A stretch of DNA of 64,000 nt from Bacteroidota bacterium (lineage in GTDB: Bacteria > Bacteroidota > Bacteroidia > Sphingobacteriales > Sphingobacteriaceae). The notes beneath the pieces were generated by a model. It was not told where the DNA came from. It saw only the letters and a list, made by a program, of their open reading frames with translations, and did no database searches. This document shows positions 25,940-36,440 of this stretch, piece after piece (within the stretch, counting starts at the first letter, position 1; each line of letters opens with the position of its first letter). Location of the stretch: contig JAMFRP010000002.1 in assembly GCA_026224775.1 (NCBI GenBank), positions 124,001-188,000 on the forward strand. The letters are read 5' to 3'. The translations under genes were made by a program, and so were the position numbers.

Positions 25940-26286
25940 TGCTTTGTTAAATACGAATATAATATTAATTTAATACAAAATCAATGCTAAGGTTGGGCCC
26001 AGTTACCAGGAAGATAATTGGGGTGTGCTTCTAAATATGCATTTATTTTTTTGTAAAATATCTTTTTACAAGATTACTATAATATCTATAGACATTATAG
26101 TAATTTTAATAAAAACCATTACAAGAGACAAAATGTTTACAGGCGAATGCTCCGAGTGTAGAAACCAATAACGCTGACTCCGTGCCGCCATTTTAGATTC
26201 TCACTTTAAAACCCGGCTATGAATTCTAAGCGATGGAAAGTAATAGCAAAAAAGTAAACTTCATTTCGTAAAATATGATTTATTAG
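25940..26286. other. Intergenic region, sigma factor to GH65 gene
   Basis: 347 bp without a gene. It holds the sigma-factor promoter region and, at 26073-26104, an inverted repeat (listed separately). I see nothing else recognisable. Confidence 0.6.
26073..26104. repeat. Inverted repeat in sigma/GH65 gap
   Basis: 11-bp perfect arms ATTACTATAAT and ATTATAGTAAT with a 10-nt spacer, followed by TTT on the plus strand. It is 182 bp downstream of the GH65 stop, so it may end leftward transcripts, but the minus strand lacks a U-run. It is AT-only apart from one G/C pair. Confidence 0.4.
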
Positions 26287-28326
26287 TTATTTGAGAATAT
26301 AGGTCTTTTTGTCTAGCCCAACGCCAGTTATGATTAATGATTTCCATTGCGCGGGTAATTTGCTTTTTACTTGTTTTATGCCTTCTGGAGTAATATCCAA
26401 ACCACCAAAACCCATTAATAAGCTTTGAATGATGCCACCTGCCCCCGTAGCAAAATAGGGATTTGTACCACCCTTAGTTTCAGCAATAACTCTGAACGGA
26501 GGATTTAAATTTGGCTGATAAGCATCATTAAAGAAATGATAAGCTTTATCGCCATCACCCAAACGGGCGTATAGTAAAGCAAAAATCCCCTGTGTCATGG
26601 CAGGCGTACCAGCGTTAGGTATGCGGGTGTCGTAATACTCCAGGTCTTTTTTAACCTGTGCATCATCGGTTATGGTGTGTAGTGGATATGCCAGGAGGTT
26701 TACGTCGGCTTGTTTGATACCTTCGCCATTATAACTGTCAAATTCCCTGGTAACACCGTTTGGCAATTTTGATAGCGGGATATTTTGCGCAACCAGTTCC
26801 CATTCGGCATCAGGTTTAACACCAAGTAATTTAGCTGCCGCAATAGCATCATTCAAATTTTCTATGGCTGCCGCATTGGTAAAAGCATCGTTATCAATAT
26901 TCTCCGCCCATTCATCAGCGGCTACCACGTCTTTAATATCATAATGGCCCGCACCGTTGCGCTCAACCCTGCTAGCCCAAAAATCTGCCGTTGCGGATAG
27001 AATCGGCCAGCCTTTCTCAAGCAGCCATTGCTTGTCCTGTGTCACGCAATAGTAGCTCCATGCCGCAAGTGCTACATCAGCTGTAATATGGTGTTCAAAA
27101 GGCCCGCTTAATGCCCAAACCGGCGTTTCTTCCACACCTTTCTCGGCACTTTCCCATGGGTACATGGCACCTTTATAGCCACGGGTAAAAGCGTTTTGTT
27201 TGGCTGCATCCAGGCGCTGAAAGCGGTATTCCATTAATGATTTTGCAATCTCCGGATGTAAAACCAATAATGCAGGAAACATCCACAAATCGGCATCCCA
27301 AAATACATGACCGTTATAACCCAAGCCAGATAGTCCCATTGGCGATGGCGATAAGGCGGTACCTGCACGGGAAAATGAGTATAAGTGGTACAACATGCTG
27401 TGAACATCCTGCTGCGCCTGCGGATCGCCTTCAATTTTAATATCACTACGCCAAAGGGTATCCCAGGCCTTATTGTGATTTTTGATCAAACGATCTATTC
27501 CTTCTAACTTGGCGAATATGGTTAAACGTTCAGCCTGGTTTAACGGGTCGGCATCATGGGCTGAAGTAATAGACGAACCAACAACACCATAGCGGTAGGT
27601 TTGCCCGGTAGCAATGATTTTGCTAAACTTCATCAGGTGCATATTGCTATCCCACATTTCGTGGATAATACGCGGCTCGGCACCATGCGGTTCGCTAAAT
27701 AAAAAAGTATTGGAAGCACATAGTTGCAATTTGCTGGTCGGGCTTTGGGCTGTCGAGGTGAGCAGGCTCAGCGTTACGTGCGGCCTGTCTATCTCGTTAT
27801 AATAATTCTCAACTTCTTTTAAATCATCCGGCGCTTCCAAAATGCTTGCCGAGGTTACGTTTATTGGTCTTTTCGCAGTGATTTCAACATCCATCAACAC
27901 CGTAAAGGGTAACTGACGCAAGGAATAGTATGTGTATTTTATCGTTGCCTCGTTGCCATAATCAAAGGTGGTGGTGAAAGCCGCATGTTGCATATCCAGC
28001 TGCTGCTTGAAATTGCTGATGTTTGCCGAGCTGATGCGTGTACCATTTATTTCAAGGTACATATTAAGCAGGTTAAAGCTGTTCAGGAAATTACTTACCC
28101 TCCCCCGTCCATATAAATCATAAGCACCTGCAAGCACCACATTTTTTACCTTAAATGGTTCGGGCGATGACACAACGCCAATCATCCCGTTAGCTACGGT
28201 GACCCCATAATAATTCGCAGGATCAATTTTATCAGCTTTTATTATCCATTGATCCTGGGCGTGTAAGTTAGTTGCGCAGCAAAATAATAGGCCAAGCAAT
28301 CCTAATTTTAATTTATTCACTATCAA
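26287..28326 (-). CDS. Periplasmic GH65-family glycoside hydrolase/phosphorylase
   Basis: 679 residues with a signal peptide (LLGLLFCCATNLHAQ). An N-terminal beta-sandwich (about 25-270) precedes an (alpha/alpha)6 barrel. The barrel holds HVFWDADLWMFPAL (about 340-353) and VVAADEWAENIDNDAFTN (about 467-484), where E472 is at the general-acid position of GH65. The family splits or phosphorolyses alpha-glucosides such as trehalose and kojibiose. A periplasmic location, away from phosphate-dependent sugar metabolism, favours hydrolysis. It is last in the leftward SusC-SusD-SRPBCC-GH65 operon, 22 bp from its neighbour. Confidence 0.9.
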   Translation of the reverse strand: MIVNKLKLGLLGLLFCCATNLHAQDQWIIKADKIDPANYYGVTVANGMIGVVSSPEPFKVKNVVLAGAYDLYGRGRVSNFLNSFNLLNMYLEINGTRISSANISNFKQQLDMQHAAFTTTFDYGNEATIKYTYYSLRQLPFTVLMDVEITAKRPINVTSASILEAPDDLKEVENYYNEIDRPHVTLSLLTSTAQSPTSKLQLCASNTFLFSEPHGAEPRIIHEMWDSNMHLMKFSKIIATGQTYRYGVVGSSITSAHDADPLNQAERLTIFAKLEGIDRLIKNHNKAWDTLWRSDIKIEGDPQAQQDVHSMLYHLYSFSRAGTALSPSPMGLSGLGYNGHVFWDADLWMFPALLVLHPEIAKSLMEYRFQRLDAAKQNAFTRGYKGAMYPWESAEKGVEETPVWALSGPFEHHITADVALAAWSYYCVTQDKQWLLEKGWPILSATADFWASRVERNGAGHYDIKDVVAADEWAENIDNDAFTNAAAIENLNDAIAAAKLLGVKPDAEWELVAQNIPLSKLPNGVTREFDSYNGEGIKQADVNLLAYPLHTITDDAQVKKDLEYYDTRIPNAGTPAMTQGIFALLYARLGDGDKAYHFFNDAYQPNLNPPFRVIAETKGGTNPYFATGAGGIIQSLLMGFGGLDITPEGIKQVKSKLPAQWKSLIITGVGLDKKTYILK

Positions 28327-28348
28327 TTATTTTGTAATTTACTGATCA

Positions 28349-29290
28349 TTATAAAATGGGATACATTAAGCGAAATTCAACCTCGCTATCATCACTTACA
28401 GGTAAGTTACTTATAAACACCTCATCAGGAGAAGACATTGCATAAAGGTATCTATCCTGGATGTATCTGCCCATTGCGGCAAAGGCCTTTTGTTTTTCGC
28501 TGTATTTACCTTTAAAATCTGTTAGCAATACTTTTGTAGGAGGTATTTGCATGTACAAAAACTCCCCATCGGTTGTAATCTTCTTGTTAACAGGAATGCC
28601 TATCGTTACTTGTATTGAGTCTCCGGCTTTGGGAATGTATTGTACCATAACCTGGCCTGCCTGTATTAATTGCTTCGATAAAATATAATTGTGTAACTGG
28701 TTTTGCATAACAGAAGTTTCGATATAAATTTGTTTTTTAAAAACGGTTTTTCTGTTTACTATAACTTTTCTTTCCTTTAAAAAAGCAGATGTTATAACAT
28801 AGCCATAAAATGACTTTGTATCTTCCGTATATTTCTTAAAATCAAATATTGCAGTCTTTCTTAAATCATCCTTTTCTAATGCCTGTATAAAATGTTTTAT
28901 AACGTTACTTTTAAACGTAGCTATTACACTAGTAGTTAACACGTTAGCACCTGGAATAATTATATAGCTATAATTAAAATCATTGCCATTTATAACCCTC
29001 TTTACCAAAATATTGCCGCTGTATTGCATCCTCACATCAAAAGATCCATTGGGTATACTAAGTTTAAAGCCTTTTGAAGTATTATTCACTTTGCATAAAA
29101 GAGAATCACTACTAACGGCGTTGCTTATATCGGGGTTCCATTTTTCCCAGCTTTTAGCTTTACCCAATTGTTGGTAACAATTAAAATATGAAGCATTAAT
29201 TTTTACAGCAACCTGTTTGTTAAAAGGAATTAAACCAATGATAATGATTGTTATAAACAACAATAAAACGATAGTCAATATTCTTTTCAT
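28349..29290 (-). CDS. SRPBCC/GyrI-like effector-binding protein, membrane-anchored
   Basis: 313 residues from ATG 29290; an upstream in-frame start at 29350 would prefix a hydrophobic stretch and is less likely. One N-terminal membrane segment (LTIVLLLFITIIIIGLI) is followed by an SRPBCC-like region (SWEKWNPDIS) and a C-terminal GyrI-like effector-binding fold (LTDFKGKYSEKQKAF ... YLYAMSSPDEVFISNLP ... RLMYPIL). Such proteins bind small ligands. It sits between SusD and GH65 in a carbohydrate operon, which is unusual; its role there is unknown. Confidence 0.75.
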   Translation of the reverse strand: MKRILTIVLLLFITIIIIGLIPFNKQVAVKINASYFNCYQQLGKAKSWEKWNPDISNAVSSDSLLCKVNNTSKGFKLSIPNGSFDVRMQYSGNILVKRVINGNDFNYSYIIIPGANVLTTSVIATFKSNVIKHFIQALEKDDLRKTAIFDFKKYTEDTKSFYGYVITSAFLKERKVIVNRKTVFKKQIYIETSVMQNQLHNYILSKQLIQAGQVMVQYIPKAGDSIQVTIGIPVNKKITTDGEFLYMQIPPTKVLLTDFKGKYSEKQKAFAAMGRYIQDRYLYAMSSPDEVFISNLPVSDDSEVEFRLMYPIL

Positions 29291-29414
29291 ACAAAAAGGT
29301 AATCCCCGGTAAAATCCGAAACTAATTAAATTTATAGTTATAAAGATCATTAAACAATAATGGAACAGTTAAAAAGCCGTTCCATTATTGACAGATCAAT
29401 AAAAAGTGCAATTC

Positions 29415-30935
29415 TTAATACCCTGGGTTTTGCTTTAACAAAGGGTTAGTAGCTATTTGTATACTTGGTATAGGGAATAAAAATGTATGCTGATCAGCAT
29501 CAGCGCTTTTATTTGGTACACGCGCACCAGTATAATAAGGCGTTCCGGTTGCTTTTTCAAACCTGATCAGGTCATTCCTTCTCCAACCTTCCCACGCAAA
29601 CTCATGTCCACGTTCCATCAACAATTGATCAAGTGTTATAGTTGTAACAGGCGGTAGTCCAGCCCTTGCCCTTATTAAATTCACGTTGGTTACAGCAGTT
29701 GCCCCATCCCCCATCTCCAAAGCAGCTTCGGCCGACATCATGTAAGCATCTGCAAGGCGGAATCGTACACCATCATTACTGGTACCCGCGCTGCCGGTAC
29801 CTGGTTGCGGTTGGTATTTGAGACTGCGTGCCCCTGCATAAACAAAGCTATCGGCAGGATTACTTAACTGAAGTACATACTTGCTAAATACAGCACCCGC
29901 TATAGGTGCACCTGCCGCAGTATATTGTTGGCCAATTGCCCACATTTTGTTACGTTTATCAGCTGCATCAAATGAATCGTAAAAAGCAGTTGGTGCACAA
30001 AAACCATTATAAGGCTGGCCGGTTAGGTTATAAGTTAACTGATTATTATAGTTAAGCGTATACATTTCGATCACATTGCCCGGTATTGAAGGAAAGTTGA
30101 ATGGAATAACAAAAATGTTTTCAGTTGAACTTTTATTGGTATAAGTAAAATTATCGAAGAAATTTGGCTGTAAATTATATTGACCGGAAGCAATCACCAT
30201 GTCTGCATATTTTTTAGCATTAGCCCAATCAGCTGTACCAGTATATACCTGTGCATTTAAGTATAACTTGGCCAATAGCATATACCCTCCCCATTGATTA
30301 AAACGCCCATAGTTAGCTGGAGTAGTTATACCGTTCTCTGCGGATAATAAAGGAATATTAGCCTGTAAATTAGCTACCAGGTATTTGTAAATGGCAGCCT
30401 GATTTTGCGGAGCTAAATTCGGCGATCCGCCATAAGTAGTTATCAAAGGGATATTACCATACAAATCCATCATTAAAAATATGCTGTAATCCCTTAAAAC
30501 ATTAATTTCTGCTATAACTGCTGCATTGTTTGCCGGTTTGTTTGACAAGTTGGTCAAAAAATCTATAACAAAATTAGCTTTGGTTATACAATTTGTAAGG
30601 TCCGTCCAACCTCCAACATCATTTCCGTTCAACTCATCAACAGCATGTAACCATAACTCCTGGTGTTCACCGCCATCATACCAGTTGTTGCCGCGAGTAG
30701 GAATGATCATTTCATCGGTCGTAACCTCATTTAATTGGAACACGCTTTCTGTTTGTAATGGCGTTAAGGCGGCGTAAGCCGACTCTACTACTGCGTTTAT
30801 TTGTGCAGGTGAAGTGGAATAAGTAGCGGAAAGGCCAGAACTGTAAGTATCCTGTGGAAGCTTTTTGCACGATTGGATAAGCGCACTGCTGGTTATGAGT
30901 AATCCAAGCAGGCTCAATATTTTTTTAGTCTTCAT
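29415..30935 (-). CDS. SusD/RagB-like lipoprotein (trehalose/alpha-glucoside locus)
   Basis: 506 residues with lipobox ALIQSC at about 18-23. SusD helices plus the C-terminal pattern MERGHEFAWEGWRRNDLIRFEKATG. It is 24 bp downstream of its SusC partner. It binds the sugar at the cell surface; the specificity for trehalose or related alpha-glucosides is inferred from the adjacent GH65, GH13 and GH37 genes. Confidence 0.93.
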   Translation of the reverse strand: MKTKKILSLLGLLITSSALIQSCKKLPQDTYSSGLSATYSTSPAQINAVVESAYAALTPLQTESVFQLNEVTTDEMIIPTRGNNWYDGGEHQELWLHAVDELNGNDVGGWTDLTNCITKANFVIDFLTNLSNKPANNAAVIAEINVLRDYSIFLMMDLYGNIPLITTYGGSPNLAPQNQAAIYKYLVANLQANIPLLSAENGITTPANYGRFNQWGGYMLLAKLYLNAQVYTGTADWANAKKYADMVIASGQYNLQPNFFDNFTYTNKSSTENIFVIPFNFPSIPGNVIEMYTLNYNNQLTYNLTGQPYNGFCAPTAFYDSFDAADKRNKMWAIGQQYTAAGAPIAGAVFSKYVLQLSNPADSFVYAGARSLKYQPQPGTGSAGTSNDGVRFRLADAYMMSAEAALEMGDGATAVTNVNLIRARAGLPPVTTITLDQLLMERGHEFAWEGWRRNDLIRFEKATGTPYYTGARVPNKSADADQHTFLFPIPSIQIATNPLLKQNPGY

Positions 30936-30959
30936 CTATTTAAAATTTAACTGTTACTA

Positions 30960-33953
30960 TTACTTGAATGAAACATTAGTACCAAATGTAAATGACCTAA
31001 CCGGAGGATAATATGCATAACCTCCGTAGTCGGCATCGATATAATTTTGATTAGGACTAGTTGACGAAGCAACATTCACTTCAGGATCAAGCCCTCTATA
31101 TTTGGTAATTGTAAATAAGTTGTTGGTTGCAACATAAACCCTTAAAGTATTAAACCCTTTAATATGGCTAAAGGTGTAGCCTAACGAAGCATTATCCAAC
31201 TTTAAGTAAGATGCGCCTTCCAGCCACCTGTCTGAAGCTACCGGTCCGCTAGTCACGCCGTTGGTTAAGGCAGTTTGAGTGGTGTTGGTTCCAGGTAAAC
31301 GGGTTACAGTTTCATAATCTAACAAAGTATTATTAAATATTTTTTGTCCGTAAACTCCGCGTAAAAAGAAGCTTAAACTCCAGCTTTTGTAACTAAAACT
31401 ATTACTTAGTCCATAGTTAAATTTGGGGCTTGGATCAATATAATGGCTTGGAGGCACGCCACCTGTCTCTGATGCCCACTCAGCAACGGTTTTTCCGTCA
31501 AACTCTTCAACACCCTGTGCATTTACACCTGTATAGTGAGGAAGGTAAAATACATATGGCGCATATCCGGGTACAAAACGGGTTATTGGGTTTGAACTTA
31601 AGCCCTGCCCCTGTGCCAAGCCAACATTTATAAATGGTGTATTTATTGCTGTCCCGTCAAGCGTACCTGATAAACTTTGTATTCTGGTTTTTAGGAAATT
31701 TATATTTCCGGAAGCTGTCCAGTTAAGGCCATCTCCTGTTAATATCTGGCCGGTAAGTTGAAGTTCAAACCCTTTATTAGTCAACGAACCAATATTCGCC
31801 TCAGTTGTAGGATATATATTAGGTGGTTGAGGCACTGATACGGCAAATAGCAGATCAGTAGTCTTATCATTGTAATAGTTCATATTACCTGATAGTCTAT
31901 CATTAAATAAAGAGAAATCAAGCCCTACATTACGGCCTATCCTCTTTTCCCAGCTTAAATCAGGGTTAGGGTTTTGCAGAGGTGTAACAAATGGCAAATA
32001 ACCACCCGAGGCACCGTTGTAATATTGAGTATTATTGGTACCTGTAGGCGGCCCAATCAGCGCTAAATTTGTATAGGGCCCAACACCATTGGCATTACCT
32101 GTTTCGCCCAATCCGGCTCTTATTTTCAAATCATTTATCCAGTCAACGTTGCTTAACAAATCGCGTTTTAATCGATAGGCTAAATCAAACGCCGGGAAAT
32201 ATCCTGTTTGATGACCGGAGCTAAACTTACTCGACATATCACTTCTGATAGAGGCGGTAGCATAAAAACGACTATCATAATTATAATTTATACGTGCAAG
32301 GTAGGATTGTATTTCGTATTTATCCTTGTATGAACCTATTGGAACAGCTACAGGTGATGAGCCGGTGCCCAGGTTATTATCCAGACTTAAAGGATTAAGC
32401 AAGCCCTGTGCCGATGCAAAAAAGTAATCAGTATAGAAAACGTTATATTCATCTACAAGGGTCGCGCTAAAGGAATTTTTACCAAAATGGGTATCATAAT
32501 TCAGATGAATATCCCCTTTGTAAGAATTTGTATTAGTTGTCGTATCAGACGCCTGGCTGAGATTTTGTTGCGTTGTGAAAGATGGAATAAACAAGTGTGT
32601 TTGCACATTATTACGGCTTGTTGCACCTGTTGCACCCAATATAAGCCCCGGAACAATGGTATAATTAATTGTAGAATTTATATTTGTTAGATACTCATTG
32701 TGTCGATCGTAAGTATTTGTTAAATATTCAACAGGATTATACGCCTGGTAACCGGCACCGAAATCGTTAAACGAACCATTTGAAAGCCTGACAGGAATGG
32801 TTGGCAATGCGTTAAACACGTAACCTATATCCGAATAATTCACGAGGGTGCGGTTTGTATTAACATTGGATATCCCTAATGTAATATCCAGTTTATTGTT
32901 CAACGCTTTTTCTTCGCCATTAAACCGTACACCTAATTGCTGTTTACCACTATTAATGATGACACCTTGCTCATTCTGATAATTCAATGATGCCCTATAA
33001 TTGAAACCATCCGAACCGCCGGATATGGCCAGGTTATTACTGTTTGTAAATGCTGTACGGTTAATAGCCTTTTGCCAGTTAGTGTTAACGTTGTCTGATT
33101 CTCCTTGCCCGGTTTGAGGGTTTGCCTTTGCCTGCGGCGTAGCAAGATATTCAGGCGTAGTTAACAGGTCATAGTATTTGCTCTGGTTTCCTACACTTAC
33201 ATAGCCGTTATAATCAACAGTCGTTCTGCCGGCTTTACCCTTTTTAGTCGTTACAATAATTACACCGTTGGCGCCGCGCGAACCATAAATTGAAGTAGCT
33301 GACGCATCTTTTAATATATCATAGGATTCAATGTCGCCAGGGGCGATATTTTGGAACTCCTGGGCATTATCTAACGGCACACCGTCAACAACAAATAAAG
33401 GAGATTGATCGCCGCTAACCGATGTCTGGCCCCTTAAACGGATAGAAGAAGCCTGGTTAGGGTCGCCGCCGCCTGTAGTGATCACCACGCCAGCAACTTT
33501 ACCCTTGATTTGGTCAAGCGGGTCAACTATACTTCCCTGATTGAAATCTTTGGACGAAACGTTTGCCACGGCTCCGGTAAGATCTTTTTTACGTTGTGTA
33601 CCATAACCGACACTTACCACCACAACTTCATTCAGGTTAGATGATGAGGTTTCAAGCTTAATGGAAACCGGCACTCCGCTGGCAGCAGTGATCTCCTGGG
33701 TGTTGTAACCAATATAGGATACCACCAGGATCGTGGTGGATTCAGGAACTGAAAGTTTAAACGTACCATTTGTATTGGTGGTTGTTCCAAAATTTGTTCC
33801 TTTTGCTAAAACAGATACTCCCGGAAGCGGAGAACCATCTTTAGCATCGGTAACCTTACCCGAAACTACTTTATTTTGAGCCATTGCTGGCAGTGTAAAG
33901 AAGAAACATAAAATGGCAAAGTAACTTACGTTAAGTAAAAATTTTAGTTGCAT
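30960..33953 (-). CDS. SusC/RagA-like TonB-dependent transporter (trehalose/alpha-glucoside locus)
   Basis: 997 residues. A signal peptide (LPAMAQ) is followed by the carboxypeptidase-D-like domain (VVSGKVTDAKDGSPLPGVSVLAK), the plug (SPLFVVDGVPLDNA, SIYGSRGANGVIIVTTKKG) and a barrel. No STN domain, so unlike the first SusC it does not signal to an anti-sigma factor. Control should come from the DUF6377 regulator encoded upstream. It is first in a four-gene leftward operon with a 600-bp upstream region. Confidence 0.94.
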   Translation of the reverse strand: MQLKFLLNVSYFAILCFFFTLPAMAQNKVVSGKVTDAKDGSPLPGVSVLAKGTNFGTTTNTNGTFKLSVPESTTILVVSYIGYNTQEITAASGVPVSIKLETSSSNLNEVVVVSVGYGTQRKKDLTGAVANVSSKDFNQGSIVDPLDQIKGKVAGVVITTGGGDPNQASSIRLRGQTSVSGDQSPLFVVDGVPLDNAQEFQNIAPGDIESYDILKDASATSIYGSRGANGVIIVTTKKGKAGRTTVDYNGYVSVGNQSKYYDLLTTPEYLATPQAKANPQTGQGESDNVNTNWQKAINRTAFTNSNNLAISGGSDGFNYRASLNYQNEQGVIINSGKQQLGVRFNGEEKALNNKLDITLGISNVNTNRTLVNYSDIGYVFNALPTIPVRLSNGSFNDFGAGYQAYNPVEYLTNTYDRHNEYLTNINSTINYTIVPGLILGATGATSRNNVQTHLFIPSFTTQQNLSQASDTTTNTNSYKGDIHLNYDTHFGKNSFSATLVDEYNVFYTDYFFASAQGLLNPLSLDNNLGTGSSPVAVPIGSYKDKYEIQSYLARINYNYDSRFYATASIRSDMSSKFSSGHQTGYFPAFDLAYRLKRDLLSNVDWINDLKIRAGLGETGNANGVGPYTNLALIGPPTGTNNTQYYNGASGGYLPFVTPLQNPNPDLSWEKRIGRNVGLDFSLFNDRLSGNMNYYNDKTTDLLFAVSVPQPPNIYPTTEANIGSLTNKGFELQLTGQILTGDGLNWTASGNINFLKTRIQSLSGTLDGTAINTPFINVGLAQGQGLSSNPITRFVPGYAPYVFYLPHYTGVNAQGVEEFDGKTVAEWASETGGVPPSHYIDPSPKFNYGLSNSFSYKSWSLSFFLRGVYGQKIFNNTLLDYETVTRLPGTNTTQTALTNGVTSGPVASDRWLEGASYLKLDNASLGYTFSHIKGFNTLRVYVATNNLFTITKYRGLDPEVNVASSTSPNQNYIDADYGGYAYYPPVRSFTFGTNVSFK

Positions 33954-34243
33954 AATTTTAGGTTTGAGATTTAATTGGCTTAATAAATTGAATTATAAAT
34001 TCAATAACAGTAAATAAAATGATTTAAAATTGCTGGCTAATCCGGCATACTACTTAAAGTGATTTAAGATTTCTAAGGTGGTGTGTACTTGTTTTTCGGT
34101 GATCTAAGCATCCTTGTTAATTTGATATAGGTTTATATAAATACAGGCAAACCGGCGCATACCTAAAATGGCACACAGGTTTTAAATGACAAACTGCTTG
34201 CAACAAATGCACACTTGTTGTCAGGTCATTGATAGTTCTTTAT

Positions 34244-34257
34244 TTGGTTTATAAGCT
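34244..34257 (-). promoter_or_regulatory. Shared PUL motif copy 1 (TTGGTTTATAAGCT)
   Basis: TTGGTTTATAA plus AGCT recurs at 36194 and 41854, each time upstream of a gene of this sugar locus. Copy 1 is 291 bp from the SusC start. Candidate operator. Confidence 0.5.
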
Positions 34258-34322
34258 CGTAAGCATGGGATCAATATCACTAAAACAATAAATTCAATGT
34301 TCTGGTAGCTGGCTTGTTGATC

Positions 34323-34342
34323 CTTGTACAAAGGAATAGGTA
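34323..34342 (-). promoter_or_regulatory. Shared 20-bp box upstream of susC (17/20 match to 41887-41906)
   Basis: CTTGTACAAAGGAATAGGTA. On the transcribed strand it contains TTCCTTTG, close to the -7 consensus TAnnTTTG, followed by GTAC. It could be a promoter core or a regulator site. Confidence 0.5.
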
Positions 34343-34553
34343 GCAAGGGGTATTACATATTTTTTTATTAAAAATTTAAAAAAATATTGTCATTTTAAAA
34401 TGCAAATATCTAACAAACAGACATTTAAAAAACTAACACTTATGGAAAATATAAACTTAATTTAATACTTTCAATATTGTTTTTATTTTTCAAGAATGCT
34501 TTTGGGCTTGATGGATGCATTAGATCATTAAACGTTACGAAATATAATGGAGT

Positions 34554-36176
34554 TTACACTTTATTTAAAATATCAACTGCTTTTATATCCATTATACGAT
34601 TATCAAATTCTTCTCCCTGTACCAAAGCTTTGGCTTTTATACGCATTTTGTAAACATAAATTGTATTTACAGAATACTCCAAAATTGCGGCCACGGTTTC
34701 ATTATCATTAATACCCAATCGCATTAGCGCAAATATTCTTAAATCGGTTGTCAATAGTTCATTCTCTTTGGGCCATATTTGGTCCTCCTTTTTTAATAAC
34801 GAATTAAACTGAATAACGAATTTTGGGAATATTTTAATAAACACATGATCGAAGGTATAAAATAAGGAGTCTCTTTCCTTTTTGATATTGATCTCGTTCA
34901 TAGATATTAACAAATCCTCGTACCTTTTGGTAAAAACCTTCTTTTCTACATTACGTTTGATCTTCTCCAGCTTTAAAATGTAGGTTGATATCAGGTTAAA
35001 AAAGTAACCAATGTATTCTTCTTTAATATGGGCATCCTCTAAAAGCTTATCATTAGTTTTCTCAAGTAGGGCATTCTTGTCCCTAATAATATTTTCTTTA
35101 ACCTTCAGTTTTTTCAGCTGGATAAATACAATAAATGAAATAGCTACAATTAACAGCACTACAACCAGCATCAATAAAAGATAAATTACCAATCGGCTCT
35201 TTTCTTTTTCCATATTGATGTTAATGGTTGCAGCTACAGTAGGCAATACTGCTGCAATTTTTATTTCTCGTAAGCGTGCTCCATAATATTGCGCATCGCT
35301 CAACGCATACTCAATAAGCAGATAGGCGTCGTTAACATTGCCCTCTTTATATAACTGTTCGCCAAGTTTAAAGGCAGCCAGTGTTTCTTTGGTAGATGAG
35401 CGAATATCATTAATAGCTGCAACTTCTAAAAGGTATCGACGCTCCTCGGCTTGCTCGGGCCGGGTATAAAAAAAACTTAAACCTGTTGCAGCCATTGCCC
35501 GCTGATGATAAGTGAGCGGATAATACTTCAATAATTTGATCAAATAAATTGATGGTTGAGAAATATCGCCCGAAGTGATCTGTTGATTGCTCCGGGTTAC
35601 ATATTGATCATAGCTATCTTTTTTACAAAGCCTAAGTGCGGAATCAATGTATTTTAATGATAAAGCATTGTCTCCCGGTGTAAAATATTTATTGGCGTTA
35701 TAATTGGCCAGATCTGAATAAAGCCTCGCTTTTAAAGTGTAATATTCAATTTTGGTACTATCATTTACCACATGGATATTTACCTGGCTTAAACAGTTAA
35801 AGCTTTCATTAAACATACCCGCAGAAAGCAGTATAAAACCATACTTAATTTTGGTATCGTTAATTTTCGCTGGATCATTTAATAAATGACTTATACTCTC
35901 CAACTTACGTGTATAAACATATGCCGAATCAAACTGGTAAACTTTGTATTCTTCATATAATTTACTGTCTATCTTGTATTGCGAAAGAATGTCGGTAGCG
36001 GCAACGTGGGATAGTAAAGTCCTGAGCTTATTTATCTCCGCCTCTTTTTGGTCATCATATATCTTTCTGTGTGCAATTTCTGATTTTAGAACAGCTAAAA
36101 GGCTATCTGTTCTTGTTGAAGCAAAAATATTAAAACAGTAAAACACCAGGAACAGTGCAAGTAGAAGTTTCCTCAT
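34554..36176 (-). CDS. DUF6377-type membrane transcriptional regulator (SusR-like layout)
   Basis: 540 residues. Signal peptide (LLLALFLVFYCFNIFA), a periplasmic TPR-like helical region (about 20-325), one membrane segment (about 330-352: LVIYLLLMLVVVLLIVAISFIVFIQL), a coiled coil (about 355-385) and a C-terminal HTH (about 475-525: LTTDLRIFALMRLGINDNETVAAILEYSVNTIYVYKMRIKAK). The layout matches Bacteroidota inner-membrane regulators that sense a sugar in the periplasm and bind DNA in the cytosol. It stands between the two enzyme and transport operons and probably activates both. Confidence 0.88.
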   Translation of the reverse strand: MRKLLLALFLVFYCFNIFASTRTDSLLAVLKSEIAHRKIYDDQKEAEINKLRTLLSHVAATDILSQYKIDSKLYEEYKVYQFDSAYVYTRKLESISHLLNDPAKINDTKIKYGFILLSAGMFNESFNCLSQVNIHVVNDSTKIEYYTLKARLYSDLANYNANKYFTPGDNALSLKYIDSALRLCKKDSYDQYVTRSNQQITSGDISQPSIYLIKLLKYYPLTYHQRAMAATGLSFFYTRPEQAEERRYLLEVAAINDIRSSTKETLAAFKLGEQLYKEGNVNDAYLLIEYALSDAQYYGARLREIKIAAVLPTVAATININMEKEKSRLVIYLLLMLVVVLLIVAISFIVFIQLKKLKVKENIIRDKNALLEKTNDKLLEDAHIKEEYIGYFFNLISTYILKLEKIKRNVEKKVFTKRYEDLLISMNEINIKKERDSLFYTFDHVFIKIFPKFVIQFNSLLKKEDQIWPKENELLTTDLRIFALMRLGINDNETVAAILEYSVNTIYVYKMRIKAKALVQGEEFDNRIMDIKAVDILNKV

Positions 36177-36193
36177 ACATTGGTTTTTAATGA

Positions 36194-36208
36194 TTGGTTT
36201 ATAAAGCT
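36194..36208 (-). promoter_or_regulatory. Shared PUL motif copy 2 (TTGGTTTATAAAGCT)
   Basis: 18 bp upstream of the regulator ATG. A weaker copy TTGGTTTTTAA lies 14 bp away at 36180-36190, so the pair may mark autoregulation, although the position inside the leader also allows a chance match. Confidence 0.45.
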
Positions 36209-36440
36209 ACACTTTATAAAATATAGTTATAGTCAATATCTGCTATTTAAGGATCAATTCTAATTTGATTTTAATTGAACAAACCGATACTGCTGCAGAA
36301 ACGAGTAATACACCACTCAAGTTTATGGCATTTTCGGGATTATTGAAACTAAACGGGGCAAATCGCCCTGATGCTATATTTGCATGAGCGATGAAATTTT
36401 AATCGGGGCTATCCGCGTGGCAGCGGTAGTTACATACAGG

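Larger units (their letters stand above)
33954..34553. other. Regulatory gap upstream of susC
   Basis: 600 bp without a gene. It contains the two motifs shared with the trehalase operon (34244-34257 and 34323-34342) and a near-palindrome CAACAA-N8-TTGTTG at 34201-34220. The remainder is AT-rich with no recognisable feature. Confidence 0.65.
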
